Source: Synanceia verrucosa (lineage: Eukaryota; Chordata; Actinopteri; Perciformes; Synanceiidae). From it: a stretch of 64,000 bases of DNA. The stretch is from contig CM056556.1 in the NCBI GenBank assembly GCA_029721515.1, positions 9,454,098 through 9,518,097 of the forward strand, written 5' to 3'. The position numbers and the translations under genes are program-made. The first letter of the stretch is position 1. Each line of letters starts with the position of its first letter. This document shows positions 15,301-30,300 of this stretch, in pieces. The notes below the pieces were generated by a model. That model was not told where the DNA came from, ran no database searches, and saw nothing but the letters and a program-made list of their open reading frames with translations.

Positions 15301-18300
15301 TTAGTGTCCATCTGGATATCGGGCCGTTTGATAGTTCCAGTATGGTCAGTCTGGACAGATATCTCTGCCACTGTTTGGATAGCAATGCTGGAGACCTTGG
15401 AGCCATGTTTCCCATCACTGCTATGTTTTCGAGAGCGTCGTCGAGCTTTCGTGGGAGCATCCCATTCATCTTGGTCCTCATCATCAGTCTGAAGTGGGCT
15501 ATCAACATTTCGCTTGTTCTTCTTTCTCCTTCCTACATGCTGCTTCTCTGCTGAGTCTTCATCATCGGTCTGCACTCCACTATCAATTATTTTTTTCGCT
15601 GTGTCCTGATCAGCTTCAAGCCTCTTTACTACATTAAACTGGTCCTGACTATCCTCTATCTGTGTCCCAATAGATGGAGTCGTAGACTCATCTTTGACAG
15701 GCCAGTACTGGCCACTGTCCCCTACCCCTGCATATTTGGCATCTAGGAGATTTCCTGTAGTACCAGTGCTACCATAGTGCTCATCAAGCTGCCGTTGGAG
15801 TTGCAGTTGGAGCTGTTGGATTTGCTGTAACTGCTCTTTCTGCTGGGCATATGTCTCCTGCTGGGCCACCATGTGGGCATGGTGCTCTTCCTCCTGCTGC
15901 ATGAGAAGCTGCTGTTTCAGAGCTTGAAGCTCCTCAAGCTCTCTTTGGACCATAAGCTGCTCCTGTTCGCGGTAACGCTGGATCTCCTGCCTCTCCCACT
16001 CCAGTTCCTCAGCAAGACAAAGCTGTTTAAGCTTCTCTAGCTCTAGAAACTCTCTCTCCATCTGATACTGGGCCATCTTGGTGTTGTCTAAGCCAGGGAA
16101 TATTGGGGAAGAGGCTAAGGCATCCAGAGAGGCAGCAATTGCTTCCAGGGTGGTGTCTGAGTACATGTCAGGATAGCCTGTTATGATGTCTGCCAAAGCT
16201 GTGGGCAGAAGTTCTTTAGGTAGCCCTGTGTCAAAAGGAATAATCTGTCCAGGGTCTGTACTGGGAATGAAGCCATACGACTGTGGCAGGTTCTGGACTG
16301 TTGATGTAGGTGTTAAGGTTGTGCTAAAGACAGAGCCTGGTTGAGTTGTAATTGCATATGTTGATGGTACTGGAGCAGCGACAGAGGAGTAAACTATTCC
16401 ATCTGAGGTTCTTAGAACACCAGTTACACCAAATCCAGCTGCAGGGACCTGGGAGTATGGAGCAGTAGTCATCCCAGGGTAGGCTCCAGTAGCTTTGTTA
16501 GTGTAGTCTACAACGTTACCTGTCACAATAAGTCCAAAGATATAGATTTTACTTGATCAAATACATTATTATTTCAGAAACAGATGTAGTATATGAGTTG
16601 ACTGTCATGCAATATGGATTTAGAAAGATTTGTTTCACATGCATCTGCAGTCATTTTGGTTAGCAAGATGCAAAACCAAAGTATTGAGGGAGCACACGCA
16701 GGCACACACATGCATCTGTATGAAAAAAAAGAAAAAAAAAGAAGAATATTTAATGAAAACATGCATTTGCACACACCAAAGCAAATTAAACACTTAAAGA
16801 AGGCATGAATTAATAAACTTTAAGGGAACACAACCACATATGTCTCCACAAAGCAAAGTATTGATCTGTAACTTATAAATGAAAGCTTTAAACAAAGCAA
16901 GCACAGTGTATGGTGATAGAAAATCGAAGCAAAACATCCCTATACTCACCAGCAGAAAGTCTGGCAGCAGTGAGGTCAATAGCACCATCTGAAGATCCAC
17001 TGAGATATTCATAGTCATTCTTGGGACCATAAGAGAATAGTCCTGCATCTGTCAGGTTGGTCTCAGACATTGAGGCTTTTATACCATTCATGCCTTTGAT
17101 ACCATAAAGTCCAGCATTATCGTATTGGTAGTGGTCATCTCTATAGCCAAAACGGTTGTCAGGCTGGGTCGTTACTGGTGGCTGAGTTCGGCAGCTTCCT
17201 GTAAATGGTAGCTTGTAAATGACATCGCAGCACACACTCCTCCTACCAGCGGTAAGGTCAACTGGAGTCCCATCATCCTCTACAACAGTGGTCACCACTC
17301 CTGAGCTTGTGTCAGACAAAGCTACCATAGCTCTCACTGGTCTATAGTTTGACAGATCCATGGCCCCTGTCGCCTCCAGAGAAATGACAGGACCTCCGTT
17401 GCTGACAGCAGCTGGGGAAGTCATTGGATGTTTGCTTTCTGAAGAGACCAGAGCTCCAAAGGAAAGATTAATGGGGATATCTTGACCTGTGGACACTAAA
17501 GCACTAACTATAGGCTGGGAATTCACAGGTCTGTATACAATCTGAGCAAGCGGTTCACATGGTTTATATGTGGTGAGAGGCATAGCTAATGACGTGACAG
17601 GGCCCTGCAAATCAAGTGGTTTCTCTGCTGGAGTGCTGTTATATGAGGCAATGGTGGCTGTGCATGTGACTATTGTAATGCTGTCAGTGACCACAGACAG
17701 TGTGGTTGCAGGGGTGATCTCTGCACTAAGATTTACTATCTCAGGTTGCACTGCTGTGATCTGACGCCCACTAGAGTCACTTGAAAAAGACTGTCTACAT
17801 GATTCTGGTGGTGTCAGGTCCATGCCTTGTTCAGTCATCTTTACGCCAGCCTTCATGGTACGTAAATCGATAACATCACCAGCATAGATTATCTTCCCAT
17901 TCTGTTTCGGCAGAGGTTGGACTTTCGCTACGTCTGGTTGTATAGTGATTGCTACACTGGGCTGGGGGACTTGTGGTAGTCTTTCATGAACAACTGAAAC
18001 AGTGGTTCTCTGGACCTCAGTGGTGACCACCTGTGTGACCAGGCTAGGCAAACTTTCAGGAGGCTGGCCCGAGGTGGAAATTGAAGAGGAATACATGTGA
18101 CTCATACTGGAGACTACCTTTTCTGGCCCTCGAATCTCTTGACTCTCAATAGACTCTTGCTGAATTTTAGTGATAGTGACAGGAGCCACAGACACACCCT
18201 GAGGAATGTCCTGTGCAGTGGGTATTGATGTTCTCCTGGTATATGCCCCAGTGGTTATTATCTCCAGAGGGTGATCATATTCCGATGAATAAGTCAATAA

Positions 18301-21300
18301 CTGTGGTCTCTGATCTGTTAAATGAATAGATCCTCTCCTGTATGGGACCTGTGCAGCATAACCATCAACAGTGATATCTTTCTCAGCTGGCATATTTACT
18401 TCATGTGCTGATGACAATGATTGCTGTCTGGTTATGGATTCTCTCCTACTAGCAGCAAAGGCCTCATTTGTGACCACCTGTGTGGGTGTTTCATACTCCA
18501 CAGGATTGGTAAATAATCCACTTGGGGAGTATGTTGGCTCTACTACGGATGATATAGACGTCCTCCTCCTACTGGTGGTTTCCCCAGTTGAAATAACTCC
18601 AGATGGCATCCCATCCATTGACTGAGGCTGCAACACTGATGATGGTATTGAAGCTCTTACATCAACATCCTTTGTTATAATCTCTGTGGGTGTCTCACGT
18701 TCAGGCTGCAATGCTATGACCTCCAGTGGTGGCGTTGAATGTGACATGATTGAGGAAGTCATTATTCCATAGACCTGTGGAATATGCCTCACATGAGGTA
18801 CTTCTGGCTGCACTGCCATTGGCTGGACTTGCATCACAGGAGGTGATGGTGTTACCTCATGAACTGTAGGGGCAACTGTAGTTAATGGAACAAATTTGGC
18901 TACTTCTGGTGTTGGGGTAACTTCAACAACGGATAGAGGATGATATACTGGAGATACTGTAACTACTGCTGGTGATCTAACAGCAGTATCAGTTGTAATG
19001 ACCTCTGTGGGCAATTCAAACTTTGCAGGAGGGTTAAAAACTTCAGTCACAAAAAGTGGTTGCTGCGAATATGGCTGTCCTGTAATTAAAGGCAGATATT
19101 CTGAAGGCTGAACAGTTTGTGGTAGTGATGGGGCTCCAGCACTGGTGGGAGTAGTGTTAAAAACAGTTGGTAATTCTTGCTCTGTAGGGTGAGTTCCCAT
19201 TTCGACAACTGTGAGTTCCTGTTGAGCAAGAAGTCCTGGTATTGGTGATCTTACCATAGCTGTCTCAGTGATTGTGACAGTAGTAGGCATATCCTGTTCT
19301 TTGTGTAGCATTTCTATTTGTATTTCTTGTGGATAAAGATCGGGTCTATCTTGGAGAAATACTGCATCTAAAGATACCTCAGGCTGCAGTGGTACAGCAG
19401 CAACTTCGGTCAGAAGCTGTGGCAGCACAGGTACTGATGGTATTTGGGCCTGAGGTACTAGTGCTTCAGCTGAAACCTCTGGTGGAACTGGTATGATCTC
19501 TGTGGCTATATTTGGATGTTGAGCAACAAGTGGTATAGACTGAGCTCTTGCTGTGGCTTGGACTGTTAGTGGTTGAATAAGAACCTTTGGCTCTGGAGGC
19601 ACTGTGATGACCTCATGCCTTATTTTAGATGGTGGCAGTGGCTGAGTAATTGATTGTTGCTGTTGCACATATGGTTTCTTAATTGGAGGAGGTACAGTCT
19701 TTGCCTGAACAGATGTATCCTGACCTGATGATACCACCATGACATCAGTGACAGATGGTGGTGGTAAAACTACAGGAGGTACATTGTCTCTCCTGACTTG
19801 TCCTTTAGTAGCCACTGTTTCGGAGGGTGTCACTTGCACTACTGTCACAGTTGGAGCTATGGATATTGGAGATGGATGCCTTACAGTGGGGACAGACGCT
19901 CTCCTAACTGCAGTCTGCGCCGAGAATGCATCAGTGGGTGTTTTTTGCTCTGACGGTGTGGTCCGTACACCTGACACTTTTGTAGATGGGATGGACCCTC
20001 GTCTTACAGGTGCCTGGACAGTTATGCCCTCAGTTGGTGAGCCAGGCTCAGATGGAAGGGTTATCACCACATAGGTCTGCAAACATTTGGCGTATCTAGG
20101 AGACAAAGGTGATTTAGGAGATGTTGCACCCAACTTAGATTCCACAGGTCGTGTCAGACTGAGGGAGAGAGCATTTGGAGGTTCTTTGGTCCTGGGTAAT
20201 GTTGCAGCTTTGGGGGCCACAGGAGGGGGAGGTGGCTTGACACTCTCCCCTGGCTTGTGGTTGAAAACCAGTCCAGCAGGAATAGATATAGGTTTAGGTG
20301 GTATGGGTGGAGGAGGCTTGGCAGTTTGAATAGGTCCAGTTGTATCAGAAGCTTGTGTTACTGCTGTTGTAGCAACTGTCACAGTGGGAACCAGCGGTTT
20401 TGGATAAATAGTTGGCTTGGTTAAACTGGTGGGAGGTGGTGGAGGTGTATCTGCGACAGGTATTTCTACTGTGTCAACAGCTCTTGCCTCTACCATGGCT
20501 TTAGACAGAAATGGTGGACCTGAAGTTACTTGCACTGCTGACACCTTTGTGGATAATGATCCTGTATCTGTGCTGAGAATATCTGAAGCTATAAGATTAC
20601 TTTGTGCCAGAGAAGCAGTTGCAGTTACTGACCCTGTGCTACCTTTATCTTGTGAGATTTGTTCAAGAGGAGCTATATTTTCAACACTTGGTACTATGAT
20701 GACCACATGCCCTTGTCTGGTTGGGGTAACTACTTGAGGCACAGCCACACTATCTGGTTGCATGTCTTCTATTCTAGGCTGTATATCCACAACAACAGAC
20801 TGCATAATGCGGCCGGCCACAGTGGTTTGCCTAGTGGTAGCCATAGGGGGGGTGACAGTCTTTGCTGGTGGCAACACTCTGTTCGGCTCAGGTAATGACA
20901 CTGAAGTAGACCGAGGGGGAGGAGGGGGTGGGACCTTCTTTTTGATTATGGTTGTTGATGCTAGAGTTGGTGCTGGTACCTGGGCTGTTTGAGCTGGAGT
21001 TGGGATTTTTTCTTGTTTAATTGATGGGACAACTGCTTGCAAAGGGACTGAGTGTACCACTTTGGCTTGGACTTGAGCTGGGGAAGTTACGAGTGCTGAG
21101 ACTGGTATTGTTGTTTGTGCAGAGACTAGAGATGTGGTTGAAATCAGGTCAGGCATCTTCTGAACAGTGACTGGTCCAGGGCATGAGGCCAGGGTGACAG
21201 AAGCAGAAACAACATGAGCTGAAGCCGCAATGGAAACTTCAACAGGCGCAGCTGACATAAAGGTTGTAGGTTCAGCTGAGACAACAGGTGCTGGACTCTG

Positions 21301-24300
21301 TGCTGAATCCTGTATAACAGCTGGAGCCCCAGTAGGTACCTGAGATGGAGATGGTGCCAAGTCTGGCATTTGAACCACAACAGGTACAGCAGTAGACCTC
21401 TCTACTTGGACTGGGGTTGGGGCTTCAGGTGTAGAAGACTTAGCTTGAACTACAGCACTTGTTTGAACTTTGGATGGCTCAGACACCACATCTGGTATTG
21501 TAACTATAACTGTGGCTGGAGTGGGATGAGAGACTGATCCCCAACTACATGGTACTGCTGCAATTGTGACAGACAGTGGCGGTAAAGTCTCTGGTGATGG
21601 TGGTGAGATCTCTGGAGATGCTTGGGTTACAAATGAAGTTGGAGGTGTTGGTGTAGAGAGCGGAGTTGAATCTGATGAAAGAGGTGTTTGAGCCTGGAAT
21701 GAGGATGAAGATGTGGCATTAGAAGCCAAACTGGAATCTGGAGTGGCTGGTGAAGTTGGTGGCGACATTGTTGATACAGGAGAGGGTGTCGTGGTTAATT
21801 CCGGGGCTGATATTGGAGTTGGAATGGGTTTGGGCTCTGGAATTTCACAGACCACAGAGATAGGCTCTATATCAGTAGTTTCAGACAACGGTGGGCTTAT
21901 AGATGGATCTTCTTTAGGCTCAGAGTCATCACTGGGGGTAATGTCAGAGGAAATACCAACACCATATTCATCTGCAAAACTGTCATCCTCTTCCTCCCCA
22001 GATGAACACTGGGTAATCTTGAGATCTGGTATGGGGAACAATGCCTTTCTGAGAGCAGGATCTTGAGGAACCATGGGCCTGACAAAACCTATAGAACCAC
22101 TAGGAGTACTGGGAACAACGGTTACCTCAGAACGCTTAGGGGGTTCAGTGGGGCGTGGTGGAGCTGGTCTTTTCTTTTTCTTCACAGGCACTTCACCAGA
22201 AGGAGGAGGCATGTCAGTTTTTCCAGTAAGGGATGTCTCTTCCGTGGGTATGGTCACCACACAGGTCTCAGCAATGGACGGAGGCCCAGTGACTGAAGCC
22301 TCTAATGAAGAAGATTCCATGGCAGTCTGGGCCTGTTGAAACTCCTGTTCTATCATCATCAGTTCTCTCTTTTTCTGCATCATCTCCTCATAAACCTCCT
22401 CTGGCGACCTGAGTTTCTTAAGACACTCAGAGCTAGTGTCCTGTATGAGTTCTTCCCCTTGAGATTCAGTCATCAATATTTCAGGCTCCTCAACCAAGGA
22501 CTCATAAAGATAGTCTTCTATCGACATTCCTCCATAGAGCGGCTCAATATCAGGAGGACTCTCCCCTGGAATAGCTTTTGTCTTCTGAATAATTTCCTCA
22601 TATGCTTCGTCGGCACTCTTCAATGATCTTGTCGCAGCATCCCTCTCTTTATATGGCTCAGGGTTGTATGGTATCACTGTTGTTGAAGGCTTACGTCCTC
22701 TGTGTGCAGCTCGCCAAGCCTCTGGCTCTGATTCTATACTGGCAGAGTACTCAGAGCCAGATGTTCTACTGGTTTCATCCATGATGGAGGCCTGTTTCAG
22801 ATTCTCTGTGGAGGACTCATCTCCAATTGGAGATAGTGTTTGGCTATGGGCTCTGGGTTCATCTTTGTCTTTCCTAGACTTCTCACCCCTCATCTTCTCT
22901 TCCTCAGAGGAGTCTTCAATAGTGGGGAGAGGCTGGGTTGTCTGCCTGTGTCTACCTTTGCGATGCTGTTTGTCCCCACTGATTTTCCTGTGACTGGGGC
23001 TGCTATCACTGTCTTCCTCCAGAGATGAAGCTGATGTGGGTGATGATCTTGGGGTGAAGCTAGACACCTGAACACTGGACGATCCCTTTGACAGGGATTC
23101 TGTGATGCTCTCTACTTCTTCATCAGTGCTTTGTCTCTGTTTCATGATTGGAATAGCTTTCTTGAAAGTTGTGCTGGGCATTGTTTCAAGAACCTCTTGA
23201 GTAGGTGCTGTGTCAGTTTTCTGTAGGGCTTTTTTCCTGGCTTGGCTTTCTTGAATCTCTGTGGTATATTTTAGTGATAGTGAGGTGGCTGTCACTGACG
23301 CATTATCGAGCTCAACCTCTATGATGGCATCCTTATCTGCTAAATTAATCTCTTTCTCATCTTCTGAAAGAGACATTTCTTCCTCGTCACCCATGCCCAT
23401 TATCTGTTTGCGGATGAAATCTTCATCTTCAACAGAGGAGTCAGCACTTTCAGTTTTAAGGTCCTCACTGCTAGATGAAATATTGCTGACCTTCAGTCTT
23501 CTCCTTTGGACTTTAGGTGAGGGCGTGAGCTCGCTTTCACTGCTCTCAGGCATTGCTTGGAAACTTAGTCGCCTTCTCTCAGCTTTAACATCCTCCTTTT
23601 CTGGAATGGGTGAATCTATAGTTTTACTTGGTTCACTAGCCAGATGCACATCCTTAAATTCCTGTGATACGGGTAAAATCTGGGGTTGATCTTCATCGTG
23701 GTCCTCTGTTTTGGATTCAGGCTTTGAAGCTGTCACAGAGACAACTGTTGGATCCATTTCAACCTGCCCAGTAGATATGAAGACATTTTCTTCTTTCATC
23801 GGCTCTTTTTTGATTTCATCTTGATCCTAAAAATGTGAAAAACATGATAAATACACTTCCTCTGTGAAATAATCAGGGTTTCTGGGACAAACACTTGACA
23901 TTTCACCTGTTTTTTACTTGCAACATGTAGCATGTTATTAAGAGGAATCATTTACTGGAACGGGAAAAAAATCATGGGAAAATCATTCACCTGAGTCTTG
24001 TCAACATTAAACAAGTAATAAGAAATAGCAAGACACAAAAATGAGCAAAACAGAATATATGCACAACTTACCACCCATTAGAGAACACAAAACAAAAGCT
24101 GTACATTGATGCATTTTGGTCAATTTCGGTCAGGTTTGTAGCCAAACATTGGGGATTTTAGAAGATATCGGAATTAAATCTTCAAGTAATTTTAATCAAT
24201 ATAGGGAACTGTATGGTCAGAATCAGTAGTAGGCAGTATTTCTCAATAATATCTAATAATTTTTTCAACAATATTTTTATATTTAATTATGTCAAATTTG

Positions 24301-27300
24301 CACATTTGTCAATGCAATTATTATTTTTAATAATAATTCATTCTTACTTTCATGATGTTCTTTGTAGACAGTGGTTGCGTCTCTGGAGTTGAGGTGACTT
24401 TTAGCTTTTCAACCAATTTATCAGGCTTTTCCTTGCTGTCAGCTGATAAGACTGGTTCTTGTGACTTTGGTCGCACTTCAACTTGCAGCAAAGATTTTGC
24501 AGGTTCTGAGAGTTTGATATGATCATCAGGCTGTACTTCCTTAATAATCCTCTTTGCGGTTTCTGGCTTTGTTTCAGCCCCTGGGACGTCTGCAGCAACA
24601 GGGTAAGTGTGTATAATTGTAGCTTCAGTACAGGGCAAAGAGGAAGCTGCAGCTACACCTGCTGCAGCTGTGACTTTTGGAAGATCAGGTTTTGACTCTT
24701 CAGCTTTGGGAAATTCAGTTTCAGTGAGCTCCATTTTCACTGCATCTTCATTATTTCCCACTGTTACAATCTTGGGAACATCTGTTTTTGGCACCTCAGC
24801 CTTTGGTGTTACTGCTGGCTCTTGTACAGTGGCTATAGAGGACATAATGGGCTCTACTGTGGATGCTGTTAAAGGTGGTTTTACTGCCATAACAGGTGAA
24901 ACCTTTGCTGTCGTGGGTATGCGAGTGGTCTCGATCTTGATTTGTGCTGAAGCTGCAATGGCCGTGGTATCCATTTTGACAGATGTAGATATCTTTGCTG
25001 TTGGGACTGGAACTGTTGGTACTGCCTTGATGGGTGTGGGCTGTGATTTTGTGGCCGCAGGTGTGGGCTCTGCCTTTGTAGGGGAGGTTTTTGGCTCTGC
25101 CTTTTTGGTTGCAGGTGTGTCCAGTGTCTCTGACTTGGCAGACACAGGTGAAAGCTGGAGTATTTTTCCTGAGTCTCCCAGCTGTCCAGACAAAGCCCTC
25201 TGAGTCTGGCAGTTCAGACACAGCCATTCCTTCTGTGATCAAACAGATAAAAGCAGCATATGATTAGGAAAAAACAAAATACCAAGATTTCTCATCAGAT
25301 CACTATTCAAGTAAAGGCTAGATGGTTATTTCACAAAGCAAGGGTAGGGCTTATTGTGGAATGTCTGACTTGAATAGCCTGACTTTTAGAACCTGTGTTT
25401 ACTGCTACTAAACACTCATGCCAGTGCTCTTTTTCAATGCAGCTTTAACCGCTTTTTCTTCATATACATATACATACTATACTGTATGTGACTAAAGCAG
25501 AGCATTTTCTGCCAAATCCAATAATAGCAATATTTGTCATGTAAGCTTTAAGGCATTAGCATTTTCTAAAAGCATGTTTGTATGCCACTTAGACTGCAGT
25601 AGTGAAATTCCAATGGTGCAATAGAAGAATGAATGAATAATGTTATTTTTTTGTACATTTATTTTATATATATAAACCAACACAGCCAAACATCTCAAAC
25701 TCACACCTAGCTGACTAGTGTCTAGACTTAGTATATTAAAATATTGGTTATTACAGGTTCTAAGGAGGCACATTTACTGTACTGTTTACTTTAAAGTTGA
25801 AATGATACAGAGGTAAAATGCTAGTTAAAAAAGAATGCATACTGCATGATGCCATATTATCCAAGATAATGATGTACTGTTATCTGTTGCAGTGGCATAA
25901 TACATCTTTGATTTGATCCAATAAAACACAGTCTCTTATGCTGAGTAATACCATAGCTCTCAAAGTAATATAAATTCAATGTTCACCCATCACTCGTCGC
26001 TGGACATTTCAAACAACCTGAGCATTTCCTCAGAAATATCAACAACACATAACGTTTTCAATAGAAGCTTATGGTCCCCAATATTAACATGCTCACCGCT
26101 TTTACACTACAACTTACAACACTTGTGAGACGGCGACAAAAATGCTTACCTTGCAAAAGAGCTAATCACATTTTACAAGAAATGCTATTACTTTGAAAAT
26201 ATAATCCTCTGAAGACACATTTCTTATCACATCTAAGCTCCATTAATGGACAGTTAAGGAGGAGAGGAAGCTGTCAACAGATAAAGCAGTGTGTCTGTAG
26301 CAACCTAGCCGACCAAATCACAGCAATGCGCCTGCCTCTGCAGCGCCAGGGAGAGCAGATCTGATGCACAGGATAGAGGAGGAGGTTACATCGCACACAT
26401 ATCCTGTTTGTGAAACACCACATTATGTTTTAATTGCTTTATCCATGACATTAAATATTATAATCCAGTTAATACATCTTAATTATGGAACCACAGTCAC
26501 CACATACTATGCACACTAATGTTCAAGCACTTTATAAACAGGAGAATTATCTACATGTGTCAGTAAACACACATTTTGCCTTGGAGATTAGCACTCCTCC
26601 AGGGTGCAGTAACGCAAAGTAATAACATTCCCAGGCTCATACGCTGAGTTGAGCTTTAACATGTGATGTAATCTTCTCTCTGTCATACCCAGGTTAGGTG
26701 TGCTCTTACCATCCAGCTGTGCTGCTAGGACATTTCACCTGTGTTCCTATAAACAAGCCTCAACTATCACATAAATCCACTGCAAACAGACTATGGCTGA
26801 AAATGTAAATGCTCATATTCCATTGTGAGACTGTGAACAGCATCATTAAAGCAAGAAAATCATGAGCAGCTGCACTGCTATAAAAGGCTGACGAAGAAAT
26901 ATTAATGGCAAACATAATTACTGTTGCTATATAGAGTAATATTAATGTAAAACATAGCTTGACCAGAAGAAACCTGATACTGATGCATCCACCGTGATTG
27001 ATACTGAGATGCTTTTGTCTAGTCAGTTGTGGTTTAGTCAGGGATATGATAATCCTATTGGCTCCCAACAATAAAAAACAAAACTGCATCGGCATAGTGC
27101 ATAATGCTCATAATCCTGTTAACCAATAAATGAATTAAACCTCAATGTCACATGATCTGATGCAAGCTCAGCCTCATGGATGTTTACCTTCAAAATTAGA
27201 CCAGCACTTAGTTGTATGGGTCCACATAAAAGCAAAATCCTGACAGAGGGTCATTTATTTTTCATTGTAAAATCTTACAGCATCATTACACAAGGCAACT

Positions 27301-30300
27301 CGTTCATCTGCAATACAGAAATGCTTATAAAAGCAATTTATTGAGGCTAATCATTTTTATTAAATGACAAAACTATAAATCCTAGTATTCGTCTTTAAAC
27401 GTGTCAACAATATAATTCACACACATTGTCCACCTCTTTCTCCTCTTCTGTTATTGTTGTAGTACATAATTATAGCTAAAATATAATCTGCTCCTCTTGC
27501 ATAAATATGCTTATCAACAAAATCATGTCACTGCCATCCAAGTCAATCACAAGATAAATGATCAATTCACAAGATAAATTAGTAATCACAAGCTCCAGTT
27601 TTTCCTACTTTTCTGATCATCTTGTAGACCAGTCACATGGCCTTACCATAGGCACTGATGCTATGTATGCATAGCTATAGCAATTAATGCAATTATACCT
27701 ATATACAAATAAAATTTTTTGGGAAAATATATTTTAAAATCTAGTATTTCTTTGTGGATTAAACTGTACCACAATTTCAGACACTATGACAATATAAAAA
27801 AGCACAAAATGAACAACTTATAGTTCCATTTTAGATAGCAGTGCACTTGGATGTAAAACTAGATTAATAAACAATTCCTCTGATATGTAAATAGGCATAA
27901 TTGCAGTAGGTTTTAACACATGCCTATCATTGCTATTCCACTCATCTGTTTCATCACAGCCCTGACTTTATGAAAAACTGGGTAACCTACATTTCTTTTC
28001 ATTGTGAGTAGAAATGAACACTTACAATACACACATTGTTAAGAAGCCACAGAATCGTCAAAACCCACATTTGCATAACTCATTAAAATCCAACATTGTG
28101 GCCTTTTACCCATTCTACTTCTGCTCTATTGTAACAGGCTGAACTATTAAGCTATTAAGAAAGATTGAGGATCAAGCAGCAGTGTTCGCAGATGGCTGAG
28201 AGCTATGGTCGTACATTCCTGAGTCTTTCTGCTGGTCCGCTGTATTCTACCTCTCCTGCAAATCTAAATATGGCCCTGTCCCTCACACCTCTTCAGGTAT
28301 TTTCAAGTCCAATGACCCTCGTGGAGAACAAATGGACAGAACAACTACAGATGCACACAAATTAAGGGTTGCACTTTTGTATTGTGTATTAAATATCAAA
28401 TTAATACCAAACTAATTAGAAAAAAAACATCCATGTGCCACCACTGCACCAATGTTGCTTTTAATAACTAATTTGACCTTAACCTACTTATAAATCAGAC
28501 TAAAAAAAAATAAATAAATAAACACTTCTCAGTCAACGGAAATACCTAATCCCATCACATTCCCCTCCAGGGTCAGTCACAGCCTCCCAGCGACACAGTC
28601 TCAGAGCCGTGCATCAGAGCCACAGGGTTTGGAAAGTCGCCATCATCCTTTTGTCTAATTAAATCTGTTTTATGAGTAAAGAGCAGGAGCCCCAAGCTGA
28701 GAGCTGTGGGAGAGGCTGCTCCCTATGATTAGCCTGAGCTGGATTACCAAACCTCCACAATGACAGCAGTCAGGAAATTATGCTCTTGACATGCAGGCGT
28801 GCTGCATTAGGCTGGATCTGCTGAGCTTTATAAAGAAATGCCCACTTGACTTTATTCACAGCAAGACACAGTTTGCATTTATGCAACACCTTCATGTTGG
28901 GCACAGATTACAATCGAACTCTGACTTTTTAAGACATCTAAATATATTATACTTTCATTCAAATGACACAAATATGTTTAATGGTATTCAAATCCATCAT
29001 ACACTTTTGGAACATGCCACCATAACTGACAAGTAGGAGAAATTCATTCACCATGACACGTGTGGTTCAAACATCAGTTAAACTGCTCTTGACAGGAAAA
29101 GCCTGTCTTTCTTTTCACCATGAATGAATCAACCACTGACTGGGTGTGAAAATGGTCTGAAAATTTACAATTTATAATAGCCAGACTAAAGCGGTGGCCT
29201 TTGGGCTGTGGACTGCACCATATTCCTCAGCCTCTCTTCACTGCTTGATGTTGATGCTGGAGCTGGTAAGTTCCTTATTGATTTCCTGGCAGATACCTTT
29301 GGCGCAAGCAGTAGCTGGCTAATATACTTGGCTTTCAGCGGCCCCCATAGAGCAGAACTCCTCATGAATCAAGCCCTCTGATAATAGAGAATGTTGATCT
29401 ACTAATCTGTAATAAGCAGAGTGCTTCATTCGAAAGACAAGGAAATACACCCCCTGCTCTTTCCAATCTGACAAATGGCACATCGGCAGTCTTCCCGCTG
29501 ATGGCAAGATGCAATGAGGTGAAGACTGGAAGAGCAGAGGGCGTGGCATAGCTAGAAAGCAGAGACACTAGGAGGTACAGTACATCAACAAAGTCCAGCC
29601 TCTTAGATGAGGTAGTATTCTATCTCTTCTGATATAATAGATTCAAACAGCAACATCTTTTTGTCATATTCAGGGAAATAAGTGCAGCTTGAGGGATGTC
29701 ACTGCCTCCAAAACATGAAACCTCATTCTTTTCAGAGCAAATAAATAGAGTAACACAATAAGCTGCTCTGAAAAACAACTGCGAGCACTGGCAATAAATA
29801 CATACAATGATTTTATTGTTCACACTGATATGACTATTCCAAGAGCATCATGTCCTAAGTGTGAGCCAACTCAATTTTAGCAATGCTCAGCCTCACTGTA
29901 CTTTCCAAAAAAAGGCTGTGAAAAAAGAGTAGGGGTGCAGCAGGTAGGCAGCATTCTCTCCTCAGAGTGACTATTTTTAACACTGTCACTAGGTGTACCG
30001 GGGGCGTCTCCTCCTTATCAAGGGGCCAGCAGGCTGTGGTTGTCTGGCCTACAGCAGAAAACATCTCAGACTTGGTGTGTGAAGAATATAAAACTTTGGA
30101 GCTAATGAAAAAACTTGCTACTGTGCAGGTTTAAGCAAAAAATGTGCCGGGCCTGTGCATCAGTGATAATGCGTCTTCTCGTCATGAATCTCTCACCGAA
30201 GCTTTGCAGAATACTGGTCAGTTGATTCCTCCGATAGATCTCATAATAAACTAAAAATATGAGGTAAAAACTAAACAAAATCTATGTCAAACGAAAGATG

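Noticed and set aside
24607..25203. 198-codon plus-strand frame opposite the Pro/Thr-rich exon
   Set aside because: It is the mirror of a low-complexity minus-strand exon with clear splice sites; its composition (Val/Gly/Ala-rich) is what such codons give in antisense. The same holds for the plus-strand frames at 19739-20992, 21713-22339, 22840-23689 and 33914-36043.
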